A stretch of DNA of 64,000 nt, from contig NC_053037.3 of the NCBI RefSeq assembly GCF_002575655.3, forward strand, positions 207,747,743-207,811,742. The letters run 5' to 3'. Positions within the stretch are counted from its first letter, which is position 1, and every line of letters begins with the position of its first letter. Source of the DNA: Aegilops tauschii subsp. strangulata. Taxonomy: Eukaryota; Streptophyta; Magnoliopsida; Poales; Poaceae. Of the stretch, positions 10,723-22,649 are shown one piece after another. The notes under the pieces are model-generated. The model ran no database searches and was not told where the DNA came from. It saw nothing but the letters and a program-made list of their open reading frames with translations. The translations under genes were made by a program, and so were the position numbers.

Positions 10723-13700
10723 GTGGAATTTGGTAAGGAAAATTTTTATATAGTGTGCCGAAATTTACTGTCACTTGTTACTATGGAAAGTAATCTTTTG
10801 AGGGGCTTGTTCGGGGTATTTTCACCTCGACCAGTAGAGCAAAGAGTTGCTCCTCAACCTGCTATGCCTACTGAAAATGAAAATGTTTACTTTGAAATTC
10901 CTTCGGGTATGATAGAAAAACTGCTAGCTAATCCTTTTGCAAAAGACGGAACATTACATCCTGATGAGCACCTAATCTATGTGGATGAAGTTTGTGGATT
11001 ATTTAAGCTTGAAGGTATGCCCGATGATGTTATCAAGAAGAAGGTCTTCCCTTTATCTTTGAAGGGAGATGCATTGACATGGTATAGGCTATGTGATGAT
11101 ATGGGATCATGGAACTACAGACGATTGAAATTGGAATTTCATCAGAAGTTTTATCCTATCCGTCTTGTTCATCGTGATCGTAATTATATATATAATTTTT
11201 GGCCTTGCGAAGGAGAAAGCATCGCTCAAGCTTGGGGGAGGCTTAAGTCAATGTTATATTCATGCCCCAATCATGATCTCTCGAGAGAAATGATTATTCA
11301 AAATTTTTATGCTCGGCTTTCTGACAACAATCGCACCATGCTCGATACTTCTTGTACTGGTTCTTTTATGATGAAGGCTATTGAATTCAAATGGGATTTA
11401 TTGGAAAGAATTAAATGCAACTCTGAAGATTGGGATCTCGACAAAGGTAAGGGGTCACGTATAACACCTAAGTTTGATTGTGTTAAATCTTTTATGGACA
11501 CCGATGTTTTCCGTAAATTTAGCACTAAATATGGACTTGACTCTGAGATAGTAGCTTCTTTTTGTGAATCTTTTGCTGCTCATGTTGATCTCCCTAAGGA
11601 GAAGTGGTTTAAATATAATCCTCCCGTTGAAGTAAAAGTAGTTGCACCTATTAAAGTTGAAGAAAATACTATCACTTATAATGATCCTATTGTTCCTACT
11701 GCTTATGCTGAGAAACCACCTTTCCCTGTTAGAATAAAGGATCATGCTAAAGCTTCAACTGTAGTCAACAAATGTAATATTAGGACACACAAACCGCCTG
11801 AACAAGTTAAAGTTGAACCTAATATTTCTATAGTTAAAGATCTCTTGGCTAATAATATCGATGGGCATGTCATTTACTTCTGCAATGAGACTGCTAGAAT
11901 TGCTAAACCTAGTGCTAAAGATAAACATAGACCTGTGGCAGGCATGCCTGTTATTTCTGTTAAAATAAGAGATCATTGTTATCATGGCTTGTGTGATATG
12001 GGTGCTAGTGCTAGTGCAATACCTATTGACTTATACAAAGAAATATGCATGATATTGCACCCGCTGAGTTAGAAGAAATTGATGTCACCATTAAGCTTGC
12101 CAATAGAGATACTATTTCACCAATTGGGATTGTTAGAGAGGTTGAAGTCTTGTGTGGAATAGTTAAACATCCTGCTGATTTTCTTGTTCTTGGTTCCCCA
12201 CAGGATAGCTTTTTTCCCATTATATTCGATAGACCCTTCTTGAATACTGTTAATGCTAAGATAGACTGCGAAAAGGATATTGTTACTATTGATTTGGATG
12301 ATATGTCTCATGAGTTTAATTTCTCTAAATTTCGTAGACAACCTCGTGATGAGGAATTGCCTAGTAAAGATGAAATTATTGGTCTTGCTTCTATTGCCGT
12401 GCCTCCTAATGATCCTTTAGAACAATATTTGCTAGACCATGAAAATGATATGTTTATGAATGAAAGAAGGGAAATAGATGAAGTGTTCTTTAAACAGGGA
12501 CCTATTCTGAAACACAATTTGCCTGTTGAAATCCTAGGGGATCCCCCTCCACCCAAGGGTGATCCCGTGTTTGAGCTTAAACCGTTGCCTGATACTCTTA
12601 AATATGCTTATCTTGATGAAAAGAAGATATATCATGTTATTATTAGTACTAACCTTTCAGAGAAGGAGGAAGAAAAATTATTGAAAACCCTGAAGAAGCA
12701 CCGTGCTGCTATTGGATATACTCTTGATGATCTTAAGGGCATTAGTCCCACTCTATGCCAACACAAAATAAATTTGGAGAAAGATGCCAAACTAGTTATT
12801 GATCATCAACGACGGCTGAATCCTAAGATGAAAGAAGTGGTAAGAAAGGAAATACTAAAGATCCTTGAGGCAGGTATAATCTATCCCGTTGTTGATAGTC
12901 AGTGGGTAAGGCTTGTCCATTGTGTCCCTAAGAAGGGAGGTATTACTGTCGTTCCTAATGATAAAGATGAATTGATTCGGCAAAGAATTATTACAGGTTA
13001 TAGGATGGTAATTGATTTCCGCAAATTAAATAAGGCTACTAAAAAAGATCATTACCCCTTACCTTTTATTGATCAAATGCCAGAAAGATTACCTAAACAT
13101 ACACATTTTTGCTTTCTAGATGGTTACTTTTGTTTCTCTCAAATACCTGTGTCAGCTGATGATCAAGCAAAGACCACTTTTACTTGCCCTTTCGGTACTT
13201 TTGTTTATAGACGTATGCCTTTTGGTTTATATAATGCACCTGCAACCTTTCAAAGATGCATGATGGCTATATTCTCTGATTTTTGTGAAAAGATATGTGA
13301 GGTTTTCATGGACGATTTCTCCGTTTATGGCTCCTCTTTTGATGATTGCTTGAGCAACCTTGATCGAGTTTTGCAGAGATGTGAAGAAACTAATCTTGTC
13401 TTGAATTGGGAGAAGTGCCACTTTATGGTTAATGAAGGCATTGTCTTGGGGCATAAAATTTCTGAAAGAGGTATTGAAGTGGATAAAGCTAAAGTTGATG
13501 CTATTGAAAAGATGCCGTGTCCCAAGGACATCAAAGGTATAAGAAGTTTCCTGGGTCATGCCGGTTTTTATAGGAGGTTCATTAAGGACTTCTCAAAAAT
13601 TTCTCGGCCTCTGACTAATCTCTTACAAAAAGATATACCTTTCATTTTTGATGATGATTGTGTAGAAGCATTTGAAATACTTAAGAAAGCATTAATCTCT

Positions 13701-15519
13701 GCACCTATTGTTCAGCCACCTTATTGGAATTTACCTTTTGAAATTATGTGTGATGCCAGCGATTATGCTGTAGGTGTTGTTCTAGGGCAAAGAGTTGATA
13801 AGAAATTAAATGTTATTCAATATGCTAGTATAAATCTAGACAATGCCTAGAGAAATTATGCCACTACTGAAAAGGAATTTTTAGCAGTTGTATTTGCCTG
13901 TGATAAGTTCAGACCTTATATTGTTGATTCTAAAGTAACTATTCACACTGATCATGCTGCTATTAAATATCGTATGGAAAAAAGATGCTAAACCTAGACT
14001 TATTAGATGGGTTCTCTTGCTACAAGAATTTGATTTACATATTATTGATAGAAAGGGAGCTGAGAACCCTATTGCAGACAACTTGTATAGGTTAGAAAAT
14101 GTTCTTGATGACCCACTACCTATTGATGATAGCTTTCCTGATGAACAATTAAATGTCATAAATGCTTCTCGTACTGCTCCATGGTATGCTGATTATGCTA
14201 ATTACATTGTTGCTAAATTTATACCACCTAGTTTCACATACCAGCAAAAGAAAATGTTTTTCTATGATTTGAGACATTACTTCTGGGATGACTCACATCT
14301 TTATAAAGAAGGAGTAGATGGTGTTATTAGACGTTGTGTACCTGAGCATGAACAGGAACAGATCCTATGCAAGTGTCACTCCGAGGCTTATGGAGGACAC
14401 CACGTTGGAGATAGAACTGCACATAAGGTATTGCAATCCGGTTTTTATTGGCCTACTCTCTTCAAGGATGCCCGTAAGTTTGTCTTGTCTTGTGATGAAT
14501 GTCGAAGAATTGGTAATATTAGTAGACGTCAAGAAATGCCTATGAATTATTCACTTGTTATTGAACCATTTGATGTTTGGGGCTTTGATTATATGGGACC
14601 GTTTACTGCCTCTAATGGGTATACACATATTCTAGTTGCTGTTGATTACGTTACTAAGTGGGTAGAAGCTATTCCAACTTGTAGTGATGATCATAACACC
14701 TCTATTAAGATGCTTAAAGAAGTTATTTTTCCGAGGTTTGGAGTCCCTAGATATTTAATGACTGATGGTGGTTCACATTTTATTCATGGTGCTTTTCGTA
14801 AAATGCTTGCTAAGTATGATGTTAATCATAGAATTGCATCTCCTTATCACCCACAGTCTAGTGGTCAAGTAGAATTGAGTAATAGAGAGCTCAAATTATT
14901 TTAGCAAAAGACTGTTAATATATCTAGAAAGAATTGGTCTAAGAAACTTGATGATGCATTATGGGCCTATAGAACTGCATATAAAAATCCTATGGTTATG
15001 TCTCCGTATAAAATGGTTTATGGAAAAGCATGTCACTTACCTCTCGAACTAGAACATAAGGCATACTGGGCCATGAGAGAGCTCAATTATGTTTTCAAAC
15101 TTGCCGGTGAGAAGAGGTTATTTGACATTAGCTCACTTGATGAATGGAGAACCCAAGCCTATGAAAATGCCAAGCTGTTTAAAGAGAAATTTAAAAGATG
15201 GCATGACAAAAGGATACAAAAGTGTGATTTTAATGTAGGTGATTATGTATTGCTATACAACTCTCATTTAAGATTTTTTGCAGGAAAACTTCTCTCCAAA
15301 TGGGAAGGTCCTTATGTTAACAAGGAGGTCTATTGTTCCGGTGCCATAAAAATCAACAACTTCGAAGGCACAAATCCGAAGGTGGTGAACGGTCAAAGAA
15401 TCAAACATTATATCTCAGGTAATCCCATAAATGTTGAAACTAATATTATTGAAACTATAACCCCGGAGGAATACATAAGGGACACTTTCCAAAACATTTC
15501 AGACTCCGAAAAGGAATAG
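10723..15519 (+). pseudogene. gag-pol polyprotein of E6 (Athila clade), broken
   Basis: Gag may start at 10783 (MESNLLRGLFGVF). It contains the retrotransposon gag block (KGDALTWYRL..LEFHQKFYP). Protease shows CDMGASASAIP near 11995-12024. A frameshift at about 12050-12070 moves pol to another frame. The RT carries MVIDFRKLNKAT, the PFGTFVYRRMPFGLYNAPATF block and the catalytic FMDDFSVYG. RNase H follows with MCDASDYAVG. A TAG at 13848-13850 and a further frameshift near 13970 break RNase H. Integrase follows ([43 protein letters not shown]), with a TAG at 14902-14904, then the C-terminal domain to 15519. Two stops and two frameshifts make it non-functional. Typical Athila order; no env is recognised. 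Confidence 0.9.
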
Positions 15520-15807
15520 GTATGTGGTACGGTAAGTAAACCGACTCCAAAACAGTTCTAATGGCAATTTTTCTCCGTTTTGGAATATTTAGAAAAATAG
15601 GAAAATAAGAAGCAGTCCGGGAAAGACACGAGGCCTCCATGAGGGCGGAGGGCGTGCCCTACCCCCTGGGAGCGCACCCCTACCTCTTGGGCACCTCGTG
15701 TGCTCTCCGGACTCTGTTTTCTTGCACGATACTTCTTTTGGTCGGTAAAAATTCATTATATAATATCCCGAAGGTTTTGACTGTTTTTCTGACAGATCTA
15801 GATCGTC
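15520..15807 (+). other. Spacer between pol and extra ORF of E6
   Basis: Non-coding. It contains a short GC-rich block (15640-15710) like the GC-rich part of Triticeae LTRs. I see no gene. Confidence 0.5.
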
Positions 15808-16330
15808 ATGACGTCTGCAAGCGCCCCCAAGGACAAGTTCTTCGAGAAGGTCATCAACTCTTACCTCGCGGAGGTGCTGCAACACCCTCAAACCATTGAG
15901 ATGCGTGATGGGTTGCTGCACATCCGCGATGTTGAGGGACCAAGGAGGACCGGAAGCGTGGAGACGAGGCTCGAAGCAATGGAGCAACAAGTTTTCAAGT
16001 GCCAGGGGATGGTGGAACGTGGACTCAATGCCAAACACATGATGATCGCGGAGTTCACCATCAACCACAAGCTAGATGCCAAGAACATTGGGGAGACCAT
16101 CTTCAAGCTTCCCGAGAAGACCGAGCACCTCCAAGCCCAAATCTATGACCTGCAAAAACCAAAACTATGAGTATGAATATAGATTCAAGAGGATGAGTTT
16201 GGCTGCAGATTTGAGGGTCTCGGAGACTCGATCATCCTTCTATGACGGTGAGCCTAGGCCTTGGAAGATGGACGACAAGCCCACATCATCAACAACTCCA
16301 CCATCTTCTTTACCAGCAAAGGAGATATAA
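15808..16330 (+). pseudogene. Extra ORF of E6: coiled-coil protein in env position
   Basis: A 120-codon ORF starts MTSASAPKDKFFEKVINSYL and has heptad-rich helix-forming sequence (VETRLEAMEQQVFKCQGMVE, then TEHLQAQIYDLQ). At about 16165 the frame slips by one, and the protein continues as YEYEYRFKRMSLAADLRVSE to a Ser/Pro-rich end (TSSTTPPSSLPAKEI) and a stop at 16330. Undisturbed length would be about 174 residues. There is no signal peptide or membrane segment, so it is not an envelope protein. It sits where Athila elements often carry an additional ORF. Function unknown. Confidence 0.6.
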
Positions 16331-17885
16331 TCATATGGGTATGGGCACTCCCCTCGGCAACTGCCAAGCTTGGGGAGGTGCCCCGGTATCGTATCGTATC
16401 ACCATCACATCTCTATCTTTACCGTTTTCTTAGTTCGATCCTTTTATTAATATCTTGTTCTAGTAGAATAAAAGTTTTTGGTATGATCTAGTTTTGAGTT
16501 TTGCCTTATGATCCCTTTATGTAATCATGTCCGTGAGCTATATAATAAAGATTAGTGTTGAGTCAAGGGCTTCATTATTTTGCCATGATCTTGAGGGAAT
16601 AAAAGAAAAAGAAGGAATAAAAAGAAATAAAGAGATCATATTGATCTTATGGAGGGTAATGACTTCACATATAAAGAGTATGATGATTAAAAGTTGTTGA
16701 GAGTTGACAAACATATCTTTGGTCATCGTTGCAATTAATAGGAAGTAATAAAGAAAGAGAGGTTTCACATATAAATATACTATCTTGGACATCTTTTATG
16801 ATTGTGAGCACTCATTAAAATATGACATGCTAAAGAGTTGATGTTGGACAAGGAAGACAACGTAATGGGTTATGTTTTCTTATATTGGAAATAAAGTATA
16901 TTGTCATGGATCATCCAACATGTTGAGCTTGCCTTTCTCCCTCATGCTAGCCAAATTCTTTGCACCAAGTAGAGATACTACTTGTGCTTCCGAATTCCCT
17001 TAAACCCAGTTTTGCCATGAAAGTCCACCATATCTACATATGGATTGAGTAAGATCCTTCAAGTAAGTTGTCATCGGTGCAAGCAATAAAAATTGCTCTC
17101 TAAATATGTATGGTTGATTAGTGTGGAGGAAATAAGCTTTATACGATCTTGTGATGCGGAATAAATAAAAGCGACGGACTACGCAATAAAGGTCCATATC
17201 ACAAGTGGCAATATAAAGTGACGTTCTTTCGCATTAAGATTTTGTGCATCCAACCCTGAAAGCGCATGACAACCTCTGCTTCCCTCTGCGAAGGGCCTAT
17301 CTTTTACTTTTATCTCTTACCCTTATGGAGGAGTCATGGTGATCTTCTCCTTTCCTTTTTACATTTTATCCTTTGGCAAGCACCTTGTTTTGGAAAGATC
17401 CTGATATATATATCCAATTGGATGTAAGTTAGCATGAACTATTATTGTTGACATTACCCTTGAGGTAAAAGGTAGGGAGGCGAAACTATAAGCCCCTATC
17501 TTTCTCTGTGTCCGATTAAAACTCCGTAACCACAAGTATTGCGTGAGTGTTAGCAATTGTGAAAGACTAAATGATAGTTGAGTATGTGGACTTGCTGAAA
17601 AGCTCTTATATTGACTCTTTCTGATGTTATGATAAATTACAATTGCTTCAATGGCTGAGATTATAGTTTGTTAGTTCTCAATGAAGTTTCTGATTCCTAC
17701 TTGACATTGTGAATAGATTATTACTTGAGCATAAGAAATCATATGACAATATCCATATGTGTTGCTGTTCTAAGAATGATCATGATGCCCTCATGTCCGT
17801 ATTTTATTTTATCGACACCTCTATCTCTAAACATGTGGACATATTTATTATTATCGGCTTCCGCTTGAGGACAAGCGAGGTCTAA
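16331..17885 (+). other. Long AT-rich non-coding region of E6
   Basis: About 1.5 kb without a supportable gene, AT-rich, with many short stops in all frames. It is the usual long 3' spacer of Athila-like elements. Confidence 0.6.
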
Positions 17886-17897
17886 GCTAGGGGGAGT
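17886..17897 (+). other. Polypurine tract of E6
   Basis: GCTAGGGGGAGT directly precedes the TGATACG start of the 3' LTR. Confidence 0.75.
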
Positions 17898-20255
17898 TGA
17901 TACGTCCATTTTGCATCATGCCTTTATATCGATATTTATTGCATTATGGGATGTTATTACACATTATGTCACAATTCTTATGCCCGTTCTCTCTTATTTT
18001 ACAAGGTTTACATGAAGAGGGAGAATACCGGCAGCTGGAATTTTGGGCTGGAAAAGGAGCAAATATTAGAAACCTATTCTGCACAACTCGAAAAGTCCTG
18101 AAACTCCACGTAAGTTATTTTTGGAAATAATAAAAAATGGGATAATTAATTTGGTGCCCTTAGTTGTGTCCCACTCGGTAGGTTTACCCCTAGTTTCCGA
18201 AAATGCTTGTTCCTGCCCAAACCACTTTGCCCCTCTTATGCTTTTGCCCTTTGACCGTTTGACCATCACTTTGAAAACTTCGTAAAAAATTCATACTAAC
18301 TCAGAAAAATCCAAATAAGATATCAAATGTTCAGAAAAGCATCACCTATATGTGCATCTCATTTGCATTCATGAAAAACGTGTTGGCTAGTCCCCATCTA
18401 AGTTTTAGCTCATATGATCTTAGCATGAACAATAAAATCTAAAAATTCTAAAAAAAATTGGTGGCAAACTTTCACCAATGTTTTGAGTGCTTGCCAAGTT
18501 TCATATGGGAATGGCATTCCTCAAAGTCATGGTAAAAAATGAAATTTTGGACCATTGATTTTTGTGTTTTTGCCATGACTTCCACGAATGTCATTCCCAT
18601 ATGAAACTTGGCAAGCACTCAAAACATTGGTCAAAGTTTGCCACCAAATTATTTCTAGAATTTTTAGATTTTACTGTTCAGCTAAGATCATATGAGCTAA
18701 AACTAAGATGGGGACTGGCCAACACTTTTTTCATGAATGTAAATGACATGCACATATATGTGACGCTTTTTTGAACATTTTGATATCTTATTTCAATTTT
18801 TCTGAGTTAGTATGAATTTTTTATGAAGTTTTCAAAGTGATGGTCAAACAGTCAAAGGGCAAAAGAATAAGAGGAGCAAAGTGGTTTGGGTAAGAACACG
18901 TGTTTTTGGAGACTAGGGGTAAACCTGCCGAGTGTGACCCAACTAGGGGCATAAAATCAATTCTCCCATAAAAAATACTGAGCGAAGGAAATACCAGAGG
19001 GGGCCCACACCCTGGCCACGAGGGTGGGGGGCGCGCCCTACCCCCTGGGCGCGCCATCTGCCTCGTGGGCCCCCTGGTGGCCCTCCGGTGCCCATCTTCT
19101 TCTATATGAAGTCTTTCGTCCAAGAAAAATCATAAGCAAGCTTTCGGGACGAGACTCCGCCGCCATGAGGCGGAACCTTGGCGGAACCAATCTAGGGCTC
19201 TGGCGGAGCTGTTCTGCCGAGGACACTTCCCTCCGCGAGGGGGAAATCATCGCCATCGTCATCACCAACGCTCCTCTCATCGGGAGGGGGCCAATCTCCA
19301 TCAACATCTTCACCAGCACCATCTCCTCTAAAACCCTAGTTCATCTCTTGTATCCAATCTTTGTCTCATAGCCTGGGATTGGTACCTGTAGGTTGCTAGT
19401 AGTGTTATTACTCCTTGTAGTTGATGCTAGTTGGTTTATTTGATGGAAGATCATATGTTCAGATCCATTGTGCATATTAATACCCCTCTGGTTATGAACA
19501 TGAATATGTTTTGTGAGTAGTTACGTTTGTTCCTGAGGAGATGGGAGAAGTCTTGCTATTAGTAGTCATGTGAATTTGATATTCGTTCGATATTTTGATG
19601 AGATGCATGTTGTCTCTCCTCTAGTGGTGTTATGTGAACGTCGACTACATGACACCTCACCATTGTTTGGGCCCATAGGAAGGCATTGGGAAGTAATAAG
19701 TAGATGATGGGTTGCTAGAGTGACAGAAGCTTAAACCCTAGTTTATGCGTTGCTTCGTAAGGGGCTGATTTGGATCCATATGTTTCATGCTATGGTTAGG
19801 TTCACCTTAATACTTCTTTTGTAGTTGCGGATGCTTGCAATAGGAGTTAATCATAAGTGGGATGCTTGTCAAGTAAGGACAGCACCCCAAGCACCGGTCC
19901 ATCCACATATCAAATTATCAAAGTACCGAACGCGAATCATATGAACGTGATGAAAACTAGCTTGACGATAATTCCCATGTGTCCTCGGGAGCGCTTTCCT
20001 TCATATAAGAGTTTGTCCAGGCTTGTCCTTTGCTACAAGAAGGATTGGGCCATCTTTCTGCACTTTATTTACTTTCATTACTTATTACCTGTCACAAATT
20101 ACTTTATCACAAAACTATCTGTTATCGATAAGTTCAGTGCTTGCAGAGAATACCTTGCTGAAAATTTGTTATCATTTCCTTCTGCTCCTCGTTGGGTTCG
20201 ACACTCTTACTTATGAAAAGCACTACGATAGATCCCCTACACTTGTGGGTCATAA
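17898..20255 (+). repeat. 3' LTR of E6, split by a Mutator-like foldback
   Basis: The span is 2358 bp; without the 829 bp insertion and one 9 bp duplication it is 1520 bp, against 1513 bp for the 5' LTR. Its last bases read GGGTCATAA where the 5' LTR has GGGTCATCA, one change at the very end. GTGAC follows. Confidence 0.88.
18139..18967. mobile_element. Mutator-like foldback element (829 bp) in the E6 3' LTR
   Basis: The ends are GGGATAATTAATTTGGTG and the reverse complement of ATAAAATCAATTCTCCC. The two arms pair over about 400 bp each, with a spacer of a few tens of bases near 18550, so the element is almost one palindrome. The 9 bp ATAAAAAAT is duplicated at 18130-18138 and 18968-18976. 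The 5' LTR of E6 shows the single-copy empty site. A 9 bp duplication with long inverted repeats fits a non-autonomous Mutator-like element. No coding sequence. Confidence 0.85.
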
Positions 20256-21269
20256 GTGACGAGCCGTGCCGCCATCGTGCTCCGGTAAAGCGGGAGGAGG
20301 ACTCCGACTGAGCTCGAGTGTTGCTGGAGCCGGGCCTCATGAGCCGCTGTGGTCGCGTAGCCATTTCCGTTTTTTTCCTGCATCAAGATAGGAGTAGAAG
20401 GCCCCGTCGAGGTGTGTAATGAACCATGGCGCTTGTGCTATTATGCTATGCTTGTTATTTTTATATTATGTCGTGATATCCACACTGCTAGTGGGTGTGG
20501 TTAGGGTGAGTTAGCTGGATGTGCTTGCGGTAGACTCCCATCCTGCGAGGGCATGCCCTTTCAGGGCTTGGATTTCCTATGTGCCCCTTGTTTCAGGGGC
20601 GTCTTCCAAGGGCTTCCTTCTTGAAAGCTGGAGAATCGTCGAGCCTCCAGAGGCGTCATGTGGCTGCAGGGTTAGTAGACTTTATGAGGCGCCATACCTT
20701 GCGCAAGCCCCCTAGCGCGGGTTGGTCGCGGCTAGTACGCCACTTCGCGATGCCTGGAGGCACGGACTCGAGAGGGCGCGCATGCCCGTGAGCTCATTTG
20801 AGAGCGTCCCGCGAGGATTAAGGCGCCAAAGCTGGGGCAGCAAGGTTTTGGCGGGGTGTGGTCGCGGGCGAGCCCAGGCGCACACACCGTACCCAACCCC
20901 CGCGCGCGGGACGCGTGAGGAAGAGCGACGGGCAACTGCCACTCTTCCTAAGACAAGGTTTCAAAGGGCGAACATTGTGGGGAGAGAAAATCCCAACCCT
21001 TGCGAATGAATGACACGAAAGCTCCAAATTTCATTCAACAAGTCAAAAACCGGCTGGAGAAAGCAAGAAAAAGAACAGCCACGTCCGGCACCTAGACTAG
21101 TCTTCTTGTCTTCCCACCAGCGCGGAGCATGGGTCCTCCACTAGGATGTGGGTGGCAGCCCTCGTGAGGCCCAGGGCGGCACTCAGGAGAGTCCGAGGCA
21201 TGTACAACCCCAACTCATTATTATGTGAGAGTGTCATCAGCGGAGATCTTCACAGGCACGGGGCCTTGG
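20256..21269 (-). other. 3' non-coding region of E5
   Basis: Sequence between the end of the antisense ORF and the end of integrase, GC-rich from 20520 to 20940. The first bases (20256-20400) continue the antisense ORF behind the E6 insertion. No further gene is supported; short ORFs on both strands overlap and lack family features. Confidence 0.55.
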
Positions 21270-21570
21270 TCATGGGTAGAACTTCCAGAGGTGCTGGATG
21301 TTCCAGGCGTTCTGGATGGGGACCCCGTCCTGCGTCTCCAGGAGCGCGGTGCCAGGCCTGGAGACACGGGCCATCCTGAACGGGCACTCCCACATGGGCG
21401 AGCGCTTATGAAGCCCTTCCCTGGAGAGCACTCGCCTCAGGATGAGATCACCCACCTCGACAGTCCTGGAACGGACGATGCAGCAATGATACCGCCACAA
21501 CACCTGCTGGTACCTCGCTGCATGGAGCGAGGATTGGCGGCGGCGCTCCTCCCCTAGCACGAGGTCCATC
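21270..21570 (-). pseudogene. Integrase C-terminal domain of E5
   Basis: On the minus strand it starts MDLVLGEERRRQSSLHAARY and shows the Tat-type C-terminal block (VGDLILRRVL, PMWECPFRMARVSRPGTALL, ending WNIQHLWKFYP). It is the direct continuation of the integrase core at 56316-56800. The CACTA E9 separates the two, and the frame matches when E9 and one ATC copy are removed. This piece itself contains no stop. Confidence 0.88.
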
Positions 21571-21830
21571 CACTACAAAAAAAAGACACATCCGTGACAT
21601 TTTGGGCCGAACAATTTTTTTTCTGTCATACTTATGACACTTCTATTACAATAATTGTGACAAAACACGGTATCATCATAGATGTGGTGGGGTCCTACTT
21701 CTATGACAAAAAATCATGACAGAAAATGAGCTTTTCGTCCTGGGCGGGCCGGAGACGCAGCTGCATGATATTCTTTGGGCCGTCCATGACGAAAAAACCG
21801 TGGTAGAAAAGCAAGGGCGAGGAAAATATC
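21571..21830 (+). repeat. Left terminus and subterminal repeats of E9
   Basis: CACTAC terminus followed by repeated short motifs such as CCGTGACA, ATGACAGAAA and related TGACA forms in both orientations. The same motifs recur at 56100-56315. They are the usual transposase-binding repeats of CACTA elements. Confidence 0.7.
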
Positions 21831-22029
21831 AGGGTGTTCCCGGTTACGGTGGGTGGTCGGGACCGAGCGATGCGCGTTTCCCTCGTACACGCACGCGCGT
21901 GGGTGCGAGGCGTTGGGCTCTAACTGAACCCGAGCGATTGCACTGCAGGCTACGCGTTACTGAACCCGAGCGATCGATCGATGGCTGTTAACTGAACCCA
22001 ATCGAGCGATTGCTTTGCTACTGCTGCTA

Positions 22030-22640
22030 ACTGAAGACGATCGATGCTGCCTCTGGATGAACAGTGAGCGTTGCTGGGGGGGGTTGGATGAACAGTTCCT
22101 GGTGGGGGTGGATGAACAAGACCCCGTGGTGTTGCCTCTGGATGAATAGGACGACGATCGATCGAGCCGGTTGGGGCTGGATGAACAGGACCCCGTGGAG
22201 GGCTGGATGAACAGGACCACCCATGGAGGGCAGGATGAACAGTAGACGCTGGAGGGCTGGATGAATAGTAGCCCGTGGAGGGGTGGTTGAACAGGAGCCC
22301 ATGGAGAGGGCTGGTTGAACAGTAGCCGGTGGAGTAGTGCGCGGTGGAGGCTGGATGAACAGGAGCCCGTGGATGAACAGTCCCAGGTGGAGGCTGGAGG
22401 AGGTCGAAAGTGGATGAACAGTAGCCCGTGGAGGCTGGAGGGGGTCGACGGTGGAGATGAACAGTATCCCGTGAGTCCCGTTTTTCGGTACGCCACACCC
22501 CTCCCGATGAACAAGACCCTAGTTTCGACCGTAGCGCTCCAACACAAGTCCGTTTCATCTGTTTTGCGGTACGCCACACCCCTCCCGATCAACAGGACCC
22601 CCGTTTCAACCGTAGGAGGTCCGTTTCCTCCGTTTTGCGG
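22030..22640 (+). repeat. GGATGAACAGT repeat array of E9, left part
   Basis: The motif GGATGAACAG(T/G)A, mostly within units GGAGGCTGGATGAACAG of 25-45 bp, recurs more than a dozen times. Two longer blocks around 22480-22640 repeat TTTTGCGGTACGCCA. The array continues at 30480-30660 behind E10, showing that E10 jumped into it. Confidence 0.7.
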
Positions 22641-22649
22641 TACGCCAGA

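Larger units (their letters stand above)
9163..20255 (+). mobile_element. E6: full-length Athila-like gypsy element
   Basis: The complete structure is visible: 5' LTR, tRNA-Asp PBS, gag-pol, an extra ORF, a long spacer, a polypurine tract and the 3' LTR. The 5 bp target duplication GTGAC is at 9158-9162 and 20256-20260. The LTRs differ by roughly 4-5% over the first 240 bp by eye, so the insertion is not recent. The coding region is broken. The family resembles the Sabrina/Fatima group of wheat; I would not fix the name without a search. Confidence 0.88.

Noticed and set aside
16538..17556. Several 60-80 codon minus-strand ORFs in the E6 spacer
   Set aside because: AT-rich short ORFs without family features, and they are absent as a set from coding parts of related elements.
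18562..18774. 70-codon ORF in the Mutator-like foldback
   Set aside because: It is part of a near-perfect palindrome with no transposase similarity.
21957..22592. Two minus-strand ORFs of about 210 codons in the GATGAACAG array
   Set aside because: They are translations of a short tandem repeat (for example SSTGYCSS types) in overlapping frames, not proteins.
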